64,000 nucleotides of DNA from Halomonas icarae (GCF_009901955.1 NZ_WUTS01000001.1:2497745-2561744), one strand, 5' to 3'; counted from the stretch's first letter, positions 20,196-30,176 are shown. The notes: generated by a model from the sequence alone, not told the origin. Translations and numbers: made by a program.

Positions 20196-20762
20196 ATGGA
20201 CAGAGAGTCCGCGGTGTCCGATTCCCGATCCCACGCCAAGCATGGCCCCGTGCGCTGGTTACCCCTGGCCGCCATCCGCCCCGCCATGAGTCCGGCCTGG
20301 CGACGGTGGGTAGGCTCGCGGGACTCCTTGACCCTGCGCCTCACCGAAGCGGGTCGTCCGCGCCCCTTTCGGGTCCACCTGATCGACCAGCGCACCGATG
20401 CGCTGCGGCGCGACGAGGCACAGGCGTTGGGCCTGCCCACGGGCCGCCAGGCCTGGCAGCGCGAGGTCGCCCTATGCCTGGGCGAAACGCCCTGGGTAGT
20501 GGCACGCTCTGTGGCCCCGCTCGAAGGCCTGCCCGCCCACGACCTGGCGCATCTCGGCGAGCGCTCTCTGGGCAGCTGGCTGTTCCGCCAGCCCGACCTC
20601 GAGCGCGGCGAGATCGAGGTCACCCGTGACCCGGCAGGCTTCCATGAGGCACACGGGCCCTGGGGGCGCCGTTCGGTATTTCACCACGGCGGTTTCCGCG
20701 TGCTGGTGCAGGAGTGGTTCCTCGACGCCATGGCGGATGACCTCGGCCTGCCTTCGCGCTAG
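20196..20762 (+). CDS. ubiC: Chorismate pyruvate-lyase
   Basis: Converts chorismate to 4-hydroxybenzoate and pyruvate, the first committed step of ubiquinone synthesis. The protein (188 residues from the ATG at 20196) contains WLLWxx-like residues near the N-terminus, [20 protein letters not shown], the GPWGRRSVF motif with the conserved Arg pair, and [10 protein letters not shown] with the catalytic Glu. A GTG at 20214 with GAGAG upstream is an equally possible start. It is followed by ubiA 32 bp on. Confidence 0.88.
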   Translation: MDRESAVSDSRSHAKHGPVRWLPLAAIRPAMSPAWRRWVGSRDSLTLRLTEAGRPRPFRVHLIDQRTDALRRDEAQALGLPTGRQAWQREVALCLGETPWVVARSVAPLEGLPAHDLAHLGERSLGSWLFRQPDLERGEIEVTRDPAGFHEAHGPWGRRSVFHHGGFRVLVQEWFLDAMADDLGLPSR

Positions 20763-20794
20763 GCTTTGCTGTTCCCACCCGCCACGAGGTAGAG

Positions 20795-21685
20795 ATGGAT
20801 CGCTCTTTGATGCGCCCCACGGGCCTGGCCCGACTCCCCGACTTCCTGCGCCTGACACGTCTCGATCGTCCCATCGGCACCTGGCTACTGATGTGGCCTA
20901 CCCTGTGGGCGCTGTGGACCGCCGCCGAGGGATTGCCCAGCCGTCGCCTGCTGCTGATCTTCATCGCCGGCGTCTATCTGATGCGTGCCGCCGGCTGCGT
21001 GATCAATGACTACGCCGATCGCCATGTGGACGGCTACGTCAAGCGCACCCTCGACCGCCCCCTGGCCACCGGGCGGATCAGCGAGGGAGAGGCCCAGGCG
21101 CTGTTTCTGATGCTGGTGGCGGGCGCCTTCGTGCTGGTGCTGTTCACCAACCTGTTCACGGTGCTGCTCTCCATCGGTGGAGTGATACTGGCCTTCATCT
21201 ACCCCTTCATGAAGCGCTACACCCATCTGCCGCAGCTGTTTCTGGGAGCGGCATTCTCCTGGGCGATCCCCATGGCATACGGCGCGGTGCTGGGCCATGT
21301 GCCCGTCGAGGCGTGGCTGCTGTTCGCCGCCAACGTGATGTGGACCATCGCCTACGACACCCAGTACGCCATGGTCGATCGCGACGACGACCTGAAGGTC
21401 GGCATCAAGTCCACCGCGGTGCTGTTCGGCAGTGCCGACCGCTTCATGATCGGCCTGCTGCAGATCGTCACGCTGCTGCTGCTGGCCTGGGCCGGCACAC
21501 GGCTCGCCCTGGGCGGCTTCTTCTGGCTGGGACTGCTCGCCATGGCGGCCACCTTCGTCTGGCAGCACTGGCTGATCCGCGAGCGCGAGCGCGAGTCCTG
21601 CTTCCGGGCCTTCCTCAACAACTACTGGTCGGGTCTGCTGGTGTTCGCGGGCATCGCCCTGAGCCTGTGGCCAGGCGTCCAGTAG
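20795..21685 (+). CDS. ubiA: 4-hydroxybenzoate polyprenyltransferase
   Basis: Inner-membrane prenyltransferase that attaches the octa- or nonaprenyl chain to 4-hydroxybenzoate. The 296-residue protein has eight or nine hydrophobic segments and the two Mg-diphosphate motifs: NDYADRHVD (about 70-78) and [13 protein letters not shown] in the second half. [19 protein letters not shown] near residue 22 is typical. It forms the ubiCA pair and ends about 90 bp before phoB. Confidence 0.96.
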   Translation: MDRSLMRPTGLARLPDFLRLTRLDRPIGTWLLMWPTLWALWTAAEGLPSRRLLLIFIAGVYLMRAAGCVINDYADRHVDGYVKRTLDRPLATGRISEGEAQALFLMLVAGAFVLVLFTNLFTVLLSIGGVILAFIYPFMKRYTHLPQLFLGAAFSWAIPMAYGAVLGHVPVEAWLLFAANVMWTIAYDTQYAMVDRDDDLKVGIKSTAVLFGSADRFMIGLLQIVTLLLLAWAGTRLALGGFFWLGLLAMAATFVWQHWLIRERERESCFRAFLNNYWSGLLVFAGIALSLWPGVQ

Positions 21686-21708
21686 CTGGGCCTCCGGTGC
21701 GGGCCGGC

Positions 21709-21742
21709 CTGTCACGTCAGTGTCATAATATCGTGATCTACT
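21709..21742 (+). promoter_or_regulatory. PHO box and -10 of the phoB-phoR promoter
   Basis: CTGTCAC (21709-21715), four bases, then GTGTCAT (21720-21726) matches the 7-4-7 PhoB site with one change from the CTGTCAT repeat. Ten bases later TCTACT (21737-21742) matches the -10 at 4 of 6. The PHO-box-to-10 spacing is that of PhoB-activated promoters, which lack a -35. The phoB ATG is at 21777. Confidence 0.8.
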
Positions 21743-21776
21743 CGACATCGACCCGTCATTGACCCGAGGCTTCAGG

Positions 21777-22466
21777 ATGACCGCCAAGACCGTACTGATC
21801 GTCGATGATGAAGCGCCTATCCGCGAGATGATCGCCATGGCGCTGGAGATGGCCAACTATCGCGTGCTCGAGGCGGACAACGCCCAGACCGCCCATGCCA
21901 TGATCGTCGACCACCAGCCCGACCTCCTGCTGCTCGACTGGATGATGCCCGGCACCAGCGGCATCGAGCTGGCAAGGCGCCTCAAGCGCGACGAGACCAC
22001 CGCCGAACTGCCGATCATCATGCTTACCGCCAAGGGCGAGGAGGACAACAAGATCCAGGGGCTCGAGGCCGGCGCCGATGACTATATCACCAAGCCTTTC
22101 TCCCCTCGGGAGCTGGTGGCGCGTCTCAAGGCCGTGCTGCGCCGGGCAACGCCCCATGGTGTCGAGGAGGCGGTGGAGGTGGATGGCCTGCGGCTCGATC
22201 CGGTCAGCCATCGGGTCAGCGCCGACGGGCAGGAACTGGGCGTGGGTCCTACCGAGTATCGCCTGCTGCAGTTCTTCATGACCCATCAGGAACGCGCCTA
22301 CACCCGCAGCCAGCTGCTCGATCAGGTGTGGGGCGGCAATGTCTACGTGGAGGAGCGCACCGTCGACGTGCATATCCGTCGCCTGCGCAAGGCGCTAGGC
22401 GAGCGTCACCAGCACCTGGTACAGACGGTGCGTGGCACCGGCTACCGGTTCTCCGCCAAGGGCTGA
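21777..22466 (+). CDS. phoB: Phosphate regulon response regulator PhoB
   Basis: DNA-binding response regulator that activates the phosphate starvation regulon. The 229 residues equal the E. coli length. The receiver domain opens KTVLIVDDEAPIREMI, has phospho-acceptor D54 in LLLLDWMMPG, and ends with DYITKPFSPRELVARLKAVLRR. The C-terminal OmpR-type winged helix includes GPTEYRLLQFFM, RSQLLDQVWG and VDVHIRRLRKALG. The frame starts upstream at 21759, but the ATG at 21777 gives the conserved length. It is preceded by its own PHO box. Confidence 0.96.
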   Translation: MTAKTVLIVDDEAPIREMIAMALEMANYRVLEADNAQTAHAMIVDHQPDLLLLDWMMPGTSGIELARRLKRDETTAELPIIMLTAKGEEDNKIQGLEAGADDYITKPFSPRELVARLKAVLRRATPHGVEEAVEVDGLRLDPVSHRVSADGQELGVGPTEYRLLQFFMTHQERAYTRSQLLDQVWGGNVYVEERTVDVHIRRLRKALGERHQHLVQTVRGTGYRFSAKG

Positions 22467-22467
22467 C

Positions 22468-23772
22468 GTGAGGCTCTGGAAGCACGAGCTAGGGCGCCTG
22501 CTTCTACTCGCCGGCCTCGGTCTGGCGGTCGGCTGGCCGCTGGGCGAGCAGTGGGCCGGCCTGGCCCTGGGGCTTGCACTGAGCCTTGTCTACCACCTCT
22601 ATCAGCTGCGTCGTCTTCACCACTGGCTGACCCATGACAGCCAGGCCGAGCCGCCCTCGGCAGCCGGGCTATGGGGTGACCTGATGGACCGCCTCTACCG
22701 CTACCAGAAGGTCCAGCGTATCGCCCAGGAGCGGTTGCGCAGTACCCTGGGGCGAATTCAGGAGTCCTCCGAGGCCATGCGCGACAGTGTGGTCATGCTC
22801 GACCGCCACGGCGACATGGAGTGGTGGAACAGCGCGGCGTCACGGCTGCTGGGGCTGCAAGCGTCTCATGATCGTGGCCACCATATCACCAACCTGCTGC
22901 GCGACCCGCGCTTCGTCGAATACTTCCATGCTCGCGACTACCGCGACCCCCTGACCCTGCCCTCCCCCATCGACGAGCGGACCGTCCTGGAGTTTCAGAT
23001 CACCCTCTATGGCGATGGCGAGCGGCTGCTGATGGCACGCGACATCACTCGCCTGCATCGCCTCGAGGAGATGCGCCGCGACTTCGTAGCCAATGTCTCC
23101 CATGAGCTGCGCACCCCTCTCACCGTGCTGGCCGGCTACCTGGAGACCTACGCCAGCTTCGCCGACCAGCTGCCCCCACGATTCGCCAGGGGGCTCGGCC
23201 AGATGCAGGAGCAGACCACCCGCATGCAGAACCTGGTCCAGGACCTGTTGCTGCTCTCGCGGCTGGAGATCGACCGCAGCGGAAGCGACCATGCCCCGCT
23301 GGACATGGTCAGATTGCTGGAGAGCGTAAAGCGGGATGCCGAGGCACTATCCGGCGGTCGCCACACCATCCGGGTAGAGCTCAAGGAGCCTCGCGCCCTG
23401 GTGGGCAGTGAACAGGAGATTCGCAGCGCCCTCTCCAACCTGGCCTTCAACGCCGTGCGCTACACCCCCGAAGGCAGCCATATCACCCTGAGCTGGCGCC
23501 CCGGGCCCGACCATGGCGCCTACCTGGAGGTGGTCGACGACGGCGAAGGCATCGACCCGGTGCATGTACCGCGCCTTACCGAGCGCTTCTATCGGGTCGA
23601 CAAGGGGCGCAGCACGGCGACCGGCGGAACCGGCCTCGGCCTGGCCATCGTCAAGCACGTGCTGCTGCGCCACGACGCCCGCCTGGAGATCGACTCACGG
23701 CCGCGCCAGGGCACCACCTTTCACTGCTGCTTCCCCGCCACCCGGTTGGAGGGAGAAACGAGTGCGACCTGA
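22468..23772 (+). CDS. phoR: Phosphate regulon sensor histidine kinase PhoR
   Basis: Membrane sensor kinase for PhoB, controlled through PstSCAB-PhoU. The 434-residue protein starts with GTG one base after the phoB stop, giving VRLWKHELG followed by two close hydrophobic segments (about 9-42) with almost no periplasmic loop, as in E. coli PhoR. A PAS region follows, then the H-box FVANVSHELRTPLTVL with His212, the N-box SNLAFNAVRYTPEGS, and the ATP lid GGTGLGLAIVKHVL. It is convergent with cysZ without an obvious terminator. Confidence 0.95.
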   Translation: MRLWKHELGRLLLLAGLGLAVGWPLGEQWAGLALGLALSLVYHLYQLRRLHHWLTHDSQAEPPSAAGLWGDLMDRLYRYQKVQRIAQERLRSTLGRIQESSEAMRDSVVMLDRHGDMEWWNSAASRLLGLQASHDRGHHITNLLRDPRFVEYFHARDYRDPLTLPSPIDERTVLEFQITLYGDGERLLMARDITRLHRLEEMRRDFVANVSHELRTPLTVLAGYLETYASFADQLPPRFARGLGQMQEQTTRMQNLVQDLLLLSRLEIDRSGSDHAPLDMVRLLESVKRDAEALSGGRHTIRVELKEPRALVGSEQEIRSALSNLAFNAVRYTPEGSHITLSWRPGPDHGAYLEVVDDGEGIDPVHVPRLTERFYRVDKGRSTATGGTGLGLAIVKHVLLRHDARLEIDSRPRQGTTFHCCFPATRLEGETSAT

Positions 23773-23779
23773 CGCAACC

Positions 23780-24517
23780 TCAGCGACGGGTCGGCAGGTC
23801 GGCGGGCAGGTCACGATAGTGGCCGTCCCACATCAGCACCGCGGCGGCCACCGCCCCGGGTAGCAGGAAGAGGTTGGCCAGCGGGATCCAGGTGATCAGG
23901 GTCACCCCGCCCCCATAGGTCATGGTCGGCCACCAGCGCGCCCTGAGGCGACGTCGCATCTCGGCGAAGCTGACCTTGTTGTTGTCCATGGGGTAGTCGA
24001 GATAGGTGATCGCCATCATCCACGCCGAGAATAGTGCCCAGAGCAGCGGGGCCACCAGATTGACCACGGGAATCCAGCTGAGCACGAACAGCGCCGCCAT
24101 GCGCGGCAGAATATAGACCAGCTTGACCAGCTCGCGGCACAGGGCATCCAGTGCGGTTCTCGTCAGGCCCCGGTCATCCAGCGGCTGCCGGCCGGTGGCC
24201 TCGATCTCCACCCTTTCGGCCAGAAAGCCGTAGAAGGGCGCGGCGACAAGGTGGGTCACCAGGGTAAAGGTGAAGAACACCACCAGCACCAGGCTGACCA
24301 CGAACAGCGGCCAGATCAACCACTCCAGCCAGGCGAGCCAGCCCGGTACCAGGCTCATCCAGTGGTCCAGCCAGCTGCCGAAATTGGCCAGCACGAACCA
24401 CAGCATGGCGACGTAGACCAGCAGGTTCACGGCGATAGGGGCAAACACATAGCGGCGCAGGCCGGCACCGTAGACCAGGCGGGTACCACGGGACAGGGCC
24501 GTGAAGGCATCAAGCAT
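23780..24517 (-). CDS. cysZ: CysZ-type sulfate transporter
   Basis: Inner-membrane protein involved in sulfate uptake for cysteine synthesis. The 245-residue protein has hydrophobic segments near residues 25-50 and 70-100, and a helical hairpin part, and contains the conserved FSAWMMAITYLDYPMDNNKVSF segment and LLWALF. The ATG at 24517 gives a family-sized protein; the longer frame begins with TTG at 24547. It follows phoU in the same direction by about 66 bp. Earlier names include EI24 domain protein. Confidence 0.87.
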   Translation of the reverse strand: MLDAFTALSRGTRLVYGAGLRRYVFAPIAVNLLVYVAMLWFVLANFGSWLDHWMSLVPGWLAWLEWLIWPLFVVSLVLVVFFTFTLVTHLVAAPFYGFLAERVEIEATGRQPLDDRGLTRTALDALCRELVKLVYILPRMAALFVLSWIPVVNLVAPLLWALFSAWMMAITYLDYPMDNNKVSFAEMRRRLRARWWPTMTYGGGVTLITWIPLANLFLLPGAVAAAVLMWDGHYRDLPADLPTRR

Positions 24518-24583
24518 TTCAGCGTCTCTTGCAGCGGTCGAGATCAAGGGGCTGCGTTATTGACGACGAAACACCGGCGATGG

Positions 24584-25312
24584 TCAACCCCTGCGGACAA
24601 TGGCCTCGGCATTCAGGTCATCTGGCGCGGTATGGCGGATATCCATGCCGTTGACCAGATAGACCACATACTCGGCGAGGTTGTTGGCATGGTCGCCGAT
24701 GCGCTCCAGGGCACGCAGGATCCACATCAGACTGAGCACCGACGAGATCGAGCGTGCATCCTCCATCATGAAGGTCATCAGCGAGCGCATGGCGCTCTGG
24801 TACTCGCTGTCGACCTGCTCATCCTCGTGGACCAGCTTGAGCGCCAGCTCGGTATCGAGCCTGGCAAAGGAGGTCAGCGCATCGCGCACCATGCGTCGCA
24901 CATGCTCACTGATCATGCGTACCTCCACGAAGCCGCGGCTGCCGTTATCGCCCTCGATCAACTCACAGGAGTTGCGGGCTATCTTGCTCGCCTCGTCGCC
25001 GATGCGCTCCAGATCGGAGGCGGCGCGGATCACCGCCAGCACCAGACGCAGGTCGGACGCGGTGGGCTGTCGTCGCGCCAGGACCTGAGTGCACTCCGCA
25101 TCGATCCTGATCTGCATATCGTTGACCGTGCGATCATTGTCGACCACCCGACGGCCCAGTGCGGAATCCCCCTCGAGCAGGGCCGCCACGGCATCCTGGA
25201 CCTGTTTCTCGACCAGCCCCCCCATCGCCATCAGCTGGGTCTTGAGCTCCTCGAGCTCCTGATTGAACTGACGGGAAATGTGCTGGCTGTGGATATCGCT
25301 GCTGATGTCCAT
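24584..25312 (-). CDS. phoU: Phosphate signalling protein PhoU
   Basis: Negative regulator linking PstSCAB with PhoR. The 242-residue protein consists of two three-helix repeats. Each has the metal-ligand helix: ASDLERIGDEASKIARN in the first and LRALERIGDHANNLAEY in the second. It is the last gene of the pstC-pstA-pstB-phoU transcript and starts 25 bp after the pstB stop. Confidence 0.96.
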   Translation of the reverse strand: MDISSDIHSQHISRQFNQELEELKTQLMAMGGLVEKQVQDAVAALLEGDSALGRRVVDNDRTVNDMQIRIDAECTQVLARRQPTASDLRLVLAVIRAASDLERIGDEASKIARNSCELIEGDNGSRGFVEVRMISEHVRRMVRDALTSFARLDTELALKLVHEDEQVDSEYQSAMRSLMTFMMEDARSISSVLSLMWILRALERIGDHANNLAEYVVYLVNGMDIRHTAPDDLNAEAIVRRG

Positions 25313-25337
25313 GGGACTCTCCTTGGGGCCGGACCCT

Positions 25338-26138
25338 TCAGGTCATGCGCCCGGTGATGTAGTTCTCGGTGCGCGCGAGGCGCGGATGGGTGAACAGCGT
25401 CTGGGTGGGACCGTACTCCACCAGCTCGCCCTGCTCGAGAAAGGCGGTGAAATCGGAGACCCGTGCCGCCTGCTGCATGTTGTGGGTGACCAGCACCAGG
25501 CTGAGGCGCGACTTCAGATTGCCGATCAGCTCCTCGATCTTCAGCGTCGAGATGGGATCCAGGGCAGAGGCCGGTTCGTCGAGCAGCAGCACCTCGGGCT
25601 GAACCGCCAGGGTACGGGCGATCACCAGGCGCTGCTGCTGGCCCCCCGAAAGCGCCCAGGCCGAGGTCCGTAGGCGATCCTTCACCTCCTCCCAGAGTGC
25701 CGCGGAGCGCAGTGCCCACTCGACGCTATCGTCCATCTGACGCCTGCGCAGCTCCCCCTGCAGGCGCAGACCGAAGGCCACGTTGTCATAGATCGACATC
25801 GGGAAGGGGTTGGGCGCCTGGAAGACCATGCCAACCCGGCGCCGCAACTCCGCTACCTCCACTTCGGGGGCGTGGATATCCTGCCCTTCGAGACGAATCT
25901 CGCCGCACCGCACCACCTCCTCGTTGAGATCGTGGAGTCGGTTGAAGGCACGCAGCAGGGTCGACTTGCCGCACCCGGATGGGCCGATAAAGGCCGTCAC
26001 CCGCTGGCGCGGCACGCGCAGGGTGAGATCGCGTAGCGCCGGCTTGTCGCCATACGCAAGGCTCAACCCGTTGATCTCCAGGCAGCTTTCGGAGGCGGCG
26101 AAGTCGATGATCGGCCCTCTTGCGGCGGATGACGACAT
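25338..26138 (-). CDS. pstB: Phosphate ABC transporter ATP-binding protein
   Basis: ATPase of the high-affinity phosphate importer. The protein (266 residues from the ATG at 26138) has Walker [10 protein letters not shown], the Q-loop [18 protein letters not shown] typical of PstB, the ABC signature [13 protein letters not shown], Walker [13 protein letters not shown], and the switch His in [12 protein letters not shown] at 26150 with GAGGAG 10 nt upstream is an alternative start. Confidence 0.95.
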   Translation of the reverse strand: MSSSAARGPIIDFAASESCLEINGLSLAYGDKPALRDLTLRVPRQRVTAFIGPSGCGKSTLLRAFNRLHDLNEEVVRCGEIRLEGQDIHAPEVEVAELRRRVGMVFQAPNPFPMSIYDNVAFGLRLQGELRRRQMDDSVEWALRSAALWEEVKDRLRTSAWALSGGQQQRLVIARTLAVQPEVLLLDEPASALDPISTLKIEELIGNLKSRLSLVLVTHNMQQAARVSDFTAFLEQGELVEYGPTQTLFTHPRLARTENYITGRMT

Positions 26139-26176
26139 GAAAACGGACACCAGACAGATTCTCCTCGGGGCCACCG

Positions 26177-27712
26177 CTAGACGCGCGACGGCACCTCATG
26201 ACGCAGCCTCAGATGATGGCGCAGAAATATTGCAGTCAGGTTAAGCAGCAGGATCACCAGCACCAACAGCAGTGCCGTGGCGAAGGCCAGCGGCATGGCG
26301 GCCTGGACATCATCGCCATGGAGGGCGGTATCGTAGATATGGTAGCCAAGATGCATGAACTTGCGTTCAAGATGCAGAAAGGGGAAGTCGCCGTCCACCG
26401 GCACCCGGGAGGCCAGCTTGGCGACCCCCACCAGCATCAGGGGCGCCACCTCGCCGGCGGCCCTGGCCACGGCCAGGATCATGCCGGTCAGCATGGCGGG
26501 CAGCGTCATCGGCAGCACCACTCGGGTCAGCATCTCCATCCGGGTGGCACCCAGTGCCAGGGCTCCCTCCCGCTGATGGTCGGGCACCCGCGCCAGCCCC
26601 TCCTCGGTGGCCACGATCACCACCGGCAGGGTCAGCAGTGCCAGGGTCAGGGAGGCCCACAGCAGGCCGCCGGTGCCGAAGGTAGGGGATGGCAGTCGTT
26701 CGCTGAAGAACCACTCGTCCAGGCTCCCGCCGATGCCATGGACGAACAGCCCCAGCCCGAACACCCCGAAGACGATGGAGGGAACCCCCGCCAGGTTACG
26801 CACGCCGATGCGCACGATGCGAGTCAGCGCTCCCTGATGGGCCACCTCATTGAGATAGATGGCGGCCAGCACGCCGAAGGGGGTCACCACCAGCGACATC
26901 AGCAGCACCATCAACATGGTACCGAAGATCGCCGGCCACACCCCTCCGGCGCTGTTGGCGGCGCGTGGCCCCTCGGAGAGAAAGCGCCACACGCCCTCTC
27001 CCCAGGCAACCACTCTGTCGAGCAGCGTCATGGCGTTGGGCCGCCAGGCACGTAGTACCTTCTCCAGAGGCTGCTCGACGCGCCGCCCGTCGGCGCTCTC
27101 CACTATCAGGGTAGCGCCGCCCATGGTCGCCTGAAGCTCACGGATTCGCCCATTGGCCGCGGCCAGCGCCGCACGAACCTCGTCGCTGTCGACGGTCTCG
27201 AGGCGTCGAACCAGAGGCATCACCACCTCGTCACGCAGACGGTCGCGCTCGTCGCGCAGCCTCTCCAGGGCCCTCAGTCGCGCCTGCAGGGCGGGCCAGG
27301 CGGCCTCGCCGACATGGCTCTCTCCCTCCCCTTCGAGCGCCACCAACCGACCGACAAGATCGCCCCAGCGGCTGCGCTCCATCATCACCAGCTCGGCTGG
27401 GTAGTCGATCCTGGCGATCTCCCCCAGCTCGACCCAGCGCCAGCGGCCACCCTCCAGATCCCGGTTGGCGGTGAAGTAGAGGCGCTCACGCCTCGTGTCG
27501 CCGGGGATCGCCTCCTCACGCACCGCGATGCCGGCGAAGGGCGAGCCGGCGTGAGGCGTCACCACGGCCACCTCGGCGGGCCAGAAATGGCCCAGCCCAC
27601 GCGTGGCCAGCAGCAACAGCAGAGCCAGCAGCATCAGCAGCGACAGCGCCACACTGCCGGCGGCCAGCCAGGGCCAAGGGCCTTCACCATGGCGGCGCCA
27701 CGTCCTTCTCAT
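26177..27712 (-). CDS. pstA: Phosphate ABC transporter permease PstA with long periplasmic insert
   Basis: A 511-residue permease, longer than the roughly 300-residue E. coli PstA but similar to pseudomonad forms. After a first membrane helix (about 17-37) comes a region of about 220 residues outside the membrane; its residues 137-197 are charged and helical, resembling a coiled coil. The MetI-type permease core begins near residue 260, with the EAA loop [29 protein letters not shown] segment. Its ATG overlaps the pstC stop (ATGA). Confidence 0.93.
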   Translation of the reverse strand: MRRTWRRHGEGPWPWLAAGSVALSLLMLLALLLLLATRGLGHFWPAEVAVVTPHAGSPFAGIAVREEAIPGDTRRERLYFTANRDLEGGRWRWVELGEIARIDYPAELVMMERSRWGDLVGRLVALEGEGESHVGEAAWPALQARLRALERLRDERDRLRDEVVMPLVRRLETVDSDEVRAALAAANGRIRELQATMGGATLIVESADGRRVEQPLEKVLRAWRPNAMTLLDRVVAWGEGVWRFLSEGPRAANSAGGVWPAIFGTMLMVLLMSLVVTPFGVLAAIYLNEVAHQGALTRIVRIGVRNLAGVPSIVFGVFGLGLFVHGIGGSLDEWFFSERLPSPTFGTGGLLWASLTLALLTLPVVIVATEEGLARVPDHQREGALALGATRMEMLTRVVLPMTLPAMLTGMILAVARAAGEVAPLMLVGVAKLASRVPVDGDFPFLHLERKFMHLGYHIYDTALHGDDVQAAMPLAFATALLLVLVILLLNLTAIFLRHHLRLRHEVPSRV

Positions 27713-28923
27713 GCTCCCCCCTCCCGGCGCTGATAGCGGCGCCGCAGGCGAGTACGCATCACCTCGGCCAGGGTATTGACCAGAAAGGTAAAGAGAAACA
27801 AGACCAGCGCGGCCAGGAACAGCAGCCGGTAGTGGGTACCGCCGACGGCGGCCTCAGACAGCTCGATGGCGATGGTCGCCGACAGCGAGCGTAGCCCCTC
27901 CAAGGGGTTCATGGTCATCAGGGCGGTGTTGCCGCTGGCCATCAGCACGATCATGGTCTCGCCCACCGCCCGGCCGGCGCCGATCATCACCGCGCTCAGG
28001 ATGCCCGGTGAGGCCGCGGGCAGCACCACCCGCCAGAGCGTCTGCCAGCGGGTGGCACCCAGTGCCTGGGCACCCTCGGCGAGGCTGTCGGGCACCCCGT
28101 TCAAGGCATCCTCGGCCAGTGCATAGATGCCGGGGATCACGGCAAAGCCCATGGCCACACCGACGATCATGGCATTGCGCGCCGCATAGTCCAGGCCCAG
28201 GGTGGCGGCGAGCCAGCCACGCAGATCTCCCCCCAGCAGCGCGGCCTCGAGCCAGGGCGCCAGCCACAGGGTGATGGCTCCCACCATCAGCAGCCAGGGC
28301 ATCAGCCACACTCCCGCCCAGCCAAGGGTCAGCCGCCTCCCCAGTGGCGCCGGCAACAACCCCCTCACTCCTCCTGCCAGCAGCACCCCGAGAGGCAGGG
28401 TCATCACCAGCAGCAAGGTGGCGGTTAAGTGCCGCTCTACCCAGGGCGCCAGCAGCAGGCCGGCGACGAAACCGACCACCACCCCGGGCATGGCCTCCAT
28501 CAGCTCCAGGGTAGGCTTCAGCCGGGCCCGCAGGCGACGCGGCATGTAGAGCGCCGAATGCACCGCGGCGCCCAGCGCCAGGGGCACCGCAAACAGCAGC
28601 GCCCACAGCGCGGCCTTGAGCGTGCCCCAGGCAAGCGGCAGCATGCCGTAATGCGCCGGACTGGCCTCCCCCAGGGGCTCAGGCCGCCAGCGATGCCGGG
28701 GTTCGACGGCCCCCTCCACCGGCTGAGGGCGCCACAGCTCATCGGTATCCAGGGCATCCGCCCCCAGAAACAGCGGTATCACCTCCAGCGCCAGAAACAC
28801 CCCGATGGCCAGTACCGATACCAGCACGCCGATGCCCCCCGCGGTGATCAGCAGGGTCGCCAGGCGGTCGCGAAGGCGGCGACGACGCAGGTGCAGGGAG
28901 GGATGCGGGCGAGGGTCGATCAT
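27709..28923 (-). CDS. pstC: Phosphate ABC transporter permease PstC
   Basis: Membrane subunit of the phosphate importer. The protein (404 residues from the ATG at 28923) has an N-terminal helix (ITAGGIGVLVSVLAIGVFLALEV region), a membrane core, and the EAA loop LAEGAQALGATRWQTLWRVVLP. It is shorter than the roughly 680-residue Pseudomonas PstC. A GTG two codons upstream (28929) is also possible. The first gene of its transcript, it lies directly behind a triple PHO repeat. Confidence 0.92.
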   Translation of the reverse strand: MIDPRPHPSLHLRRRRLRDRLATLLITAGGIGVLVSVLAIGVFLALEVIPLFLGADALDTDELWRPQPVEGAVEPRHRWRPEPLGEASPAHYGMLPLAWGTLKAALWALLFAVPLALGAAVHSALYMPRRLRARLKPTLELMEAMPGVVVGFVAGLLLAPWVERHLTATLLLVMTLPLGVLLAGGVRGLLPAPLGRRLTLGWAGVWLMPWLLMVGAITLWLAPWLEAALLGGDLRGWLAATLGLDYAARNAMIVGVAMGFAVIPGIYALAEDALNGVPDSLAEGAQALGATRWQTLWRVVLPAASPGILSAVMIGAGRAVGETMIVLMASGNTALMTMNPLEGLRSLSATIAIELSEAAVGGTHYRLLFLAALVLFLFTFLVNTLAEVMRTRLRRRYQRREGGA

Positions 28924-28962
28924 GGCCACTCATCAGGCGCGGAAGACAGGAGCAGGAACACC

Positions 28963-28996
28963 ACTTTACGACAGAACGATGACAGTCGCGTGACAG
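28963..28996 (-). promoter_or_regulatory. Triple PHO-box promoter of pstC-pstA-pstB-phoU
   Basis: Read on the minus strand, CTGTCAC (28996-28990), CTGTCAT (28985-28979) and CTGTCGT (28974-28968) repeat every 11 bp. Ten bases after the first two, TAAAGT (28968-28963) matches the -10 at 4 of 6. The site begins three bases after the pstS stop. Confidence 0.85.
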
Positions 28997-28998
28997 CG

Positions 28999-29958
28999 CT
29001 ACTCGGCCATCGGCAGCGAAGCCAGCCAGTCGCGCTGCTGCATCAGCCGCTCCTCGGTCAGGGTGACGAAGCCCAGCTCCTCGACCACCGCCTGGCCCTG
29101 CGGGGAGAACACCAGTTCGAGGAAAGCATGCTCCGGGGCCGTCAGCGCGCTGCCGGGGGGCAGGTTCAGGTAGAGATAGAGGTAACGCCACAGCGGGTAG
29201 TCGCCGCGGCGTACTGCTCGAGGCGTGGGTGAGACGACCCGGCCCTGGGGGTCATGGAGCTGAAGCGCCCTGACGCCGGCGGTCAGATGATTGAGGCCCA
29301 CGAAGCCGATGGACGATGGCTCGGCGGCCACCGCCGCCGCCACCGCCGCCGAGCCGGGGTGCTCGTTGAGGCGTACCCGGAAATCGCCACCACACAGGGC
29401 ACGCCTGCGAAACAGATCATGCGTCCCCGAGGCGACGTTGCGTCCATGCAGCACGATACGATCCCCCGGCAGCATGCCCCCCAGCTGGGACCAGCGTTCA
29501 ACCCCGTGTTCGGCACCACAGCGACGCGACTCCGAAAAGATGGCATCCAGCTCCCGACGGCCGAGGCTCTCCAGTGGATTATGGCGATGCACGATGACCA
29601 CCAGGGCATCGCGAGCCACCTTCAGCTCCACAGGAGGATAGCCGTGGCGGGCGATGAAGGCTTGGCGTTCCAGATCATTCATGGGTCGCGACATCGCGCC
29701 CAGGCGCGCGGTGCCAGCGGTCAGCGCGGCCGGAGCGCTTGATGAGCCACTGGCCTGAAGCTGCAGGCGCACCCCTGGATGGCGCTCGACCAGCCGATCC
29801 CCCCAATGCAGCATGGGGCCCGCCAGGGTATCCGACCCCACCGCACTCAGCGGTCCGATAATCTCATCCGCCGCCAAGCGTGGCGCCAACAAGGCCAGCA
29901 GCATGCCGAGCAGCAGAGCCATCCAGCACTGCCCCCATCGCTCATCGAGCGAGACCAT
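28999..29958 (-). CDS. pstS: Phosphate ABC transporter substrate-binding protein PstS-like
   Basis: Periplasmic phosphate-binding protein. The 319-residue protein has a signal peptide (WMALLLGMLLALLAPRLAADE), then VGSDTLAGPMLHWGDRLVERHPG, SGSSSAPAALTAGTARLGAMSR for ligand contact, VIVHRHNPLESLGRRELDAIF, and GRNVASGTHDLFRRRALCGG. These match the PstS fold of the pseudomonad type. The ATG has GAGGAG 5-6 nt upstream. No PHO box is visible upstream of it, although one follows its stop in front of pstC. Confidence 0.88.
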   Translation of the reverse strand: MVSLDERWGQCWMALLLGMLLALLAPRLAADEIIGPLSAVGSDTLAGPMLHWGDRLVERHPGVRLQLQASGSSSAPAALTAGTARLGAMSRPMNDLERQAFIARHGYPPVELKVARDALVVIVHRHNPLESLGRRELDAIFSESRRCGAEHGVERWSQLGGMLPGDRIVLHGRNVASGTHDLFRRRALCGGDFRVRLNEHPGSAAVAAAVAAEPSSIGFVGLNHLTAGVRALQLHDPQGRVVSPTPRAVRRGDYPLWRYLYLYLNLPPGSALTAPEHAFLELVFSPQGQAVVEELGFVTLTEERLMQQRDWLASLPMAE

Positions 29959-30176
29959 GCAATCTCCTCTTTCTCTGACGTCTTATGCTCATGCTATCCC
30001 ACCGTTCAGGGTCGACTGTGGAGTCGCACCCCGCAGCCCGTCGAACAATCTGTGCAGCACCTTCTCGCTACCATCTCCCTGCCACCGGTCATGCGGGGCT
30101 GGAGGGCAAGCGAGACCGGGTTTACCATGGGACCGGTCTCACCCCCCCAATAACAAGCCAGGATGATGACACCTCC

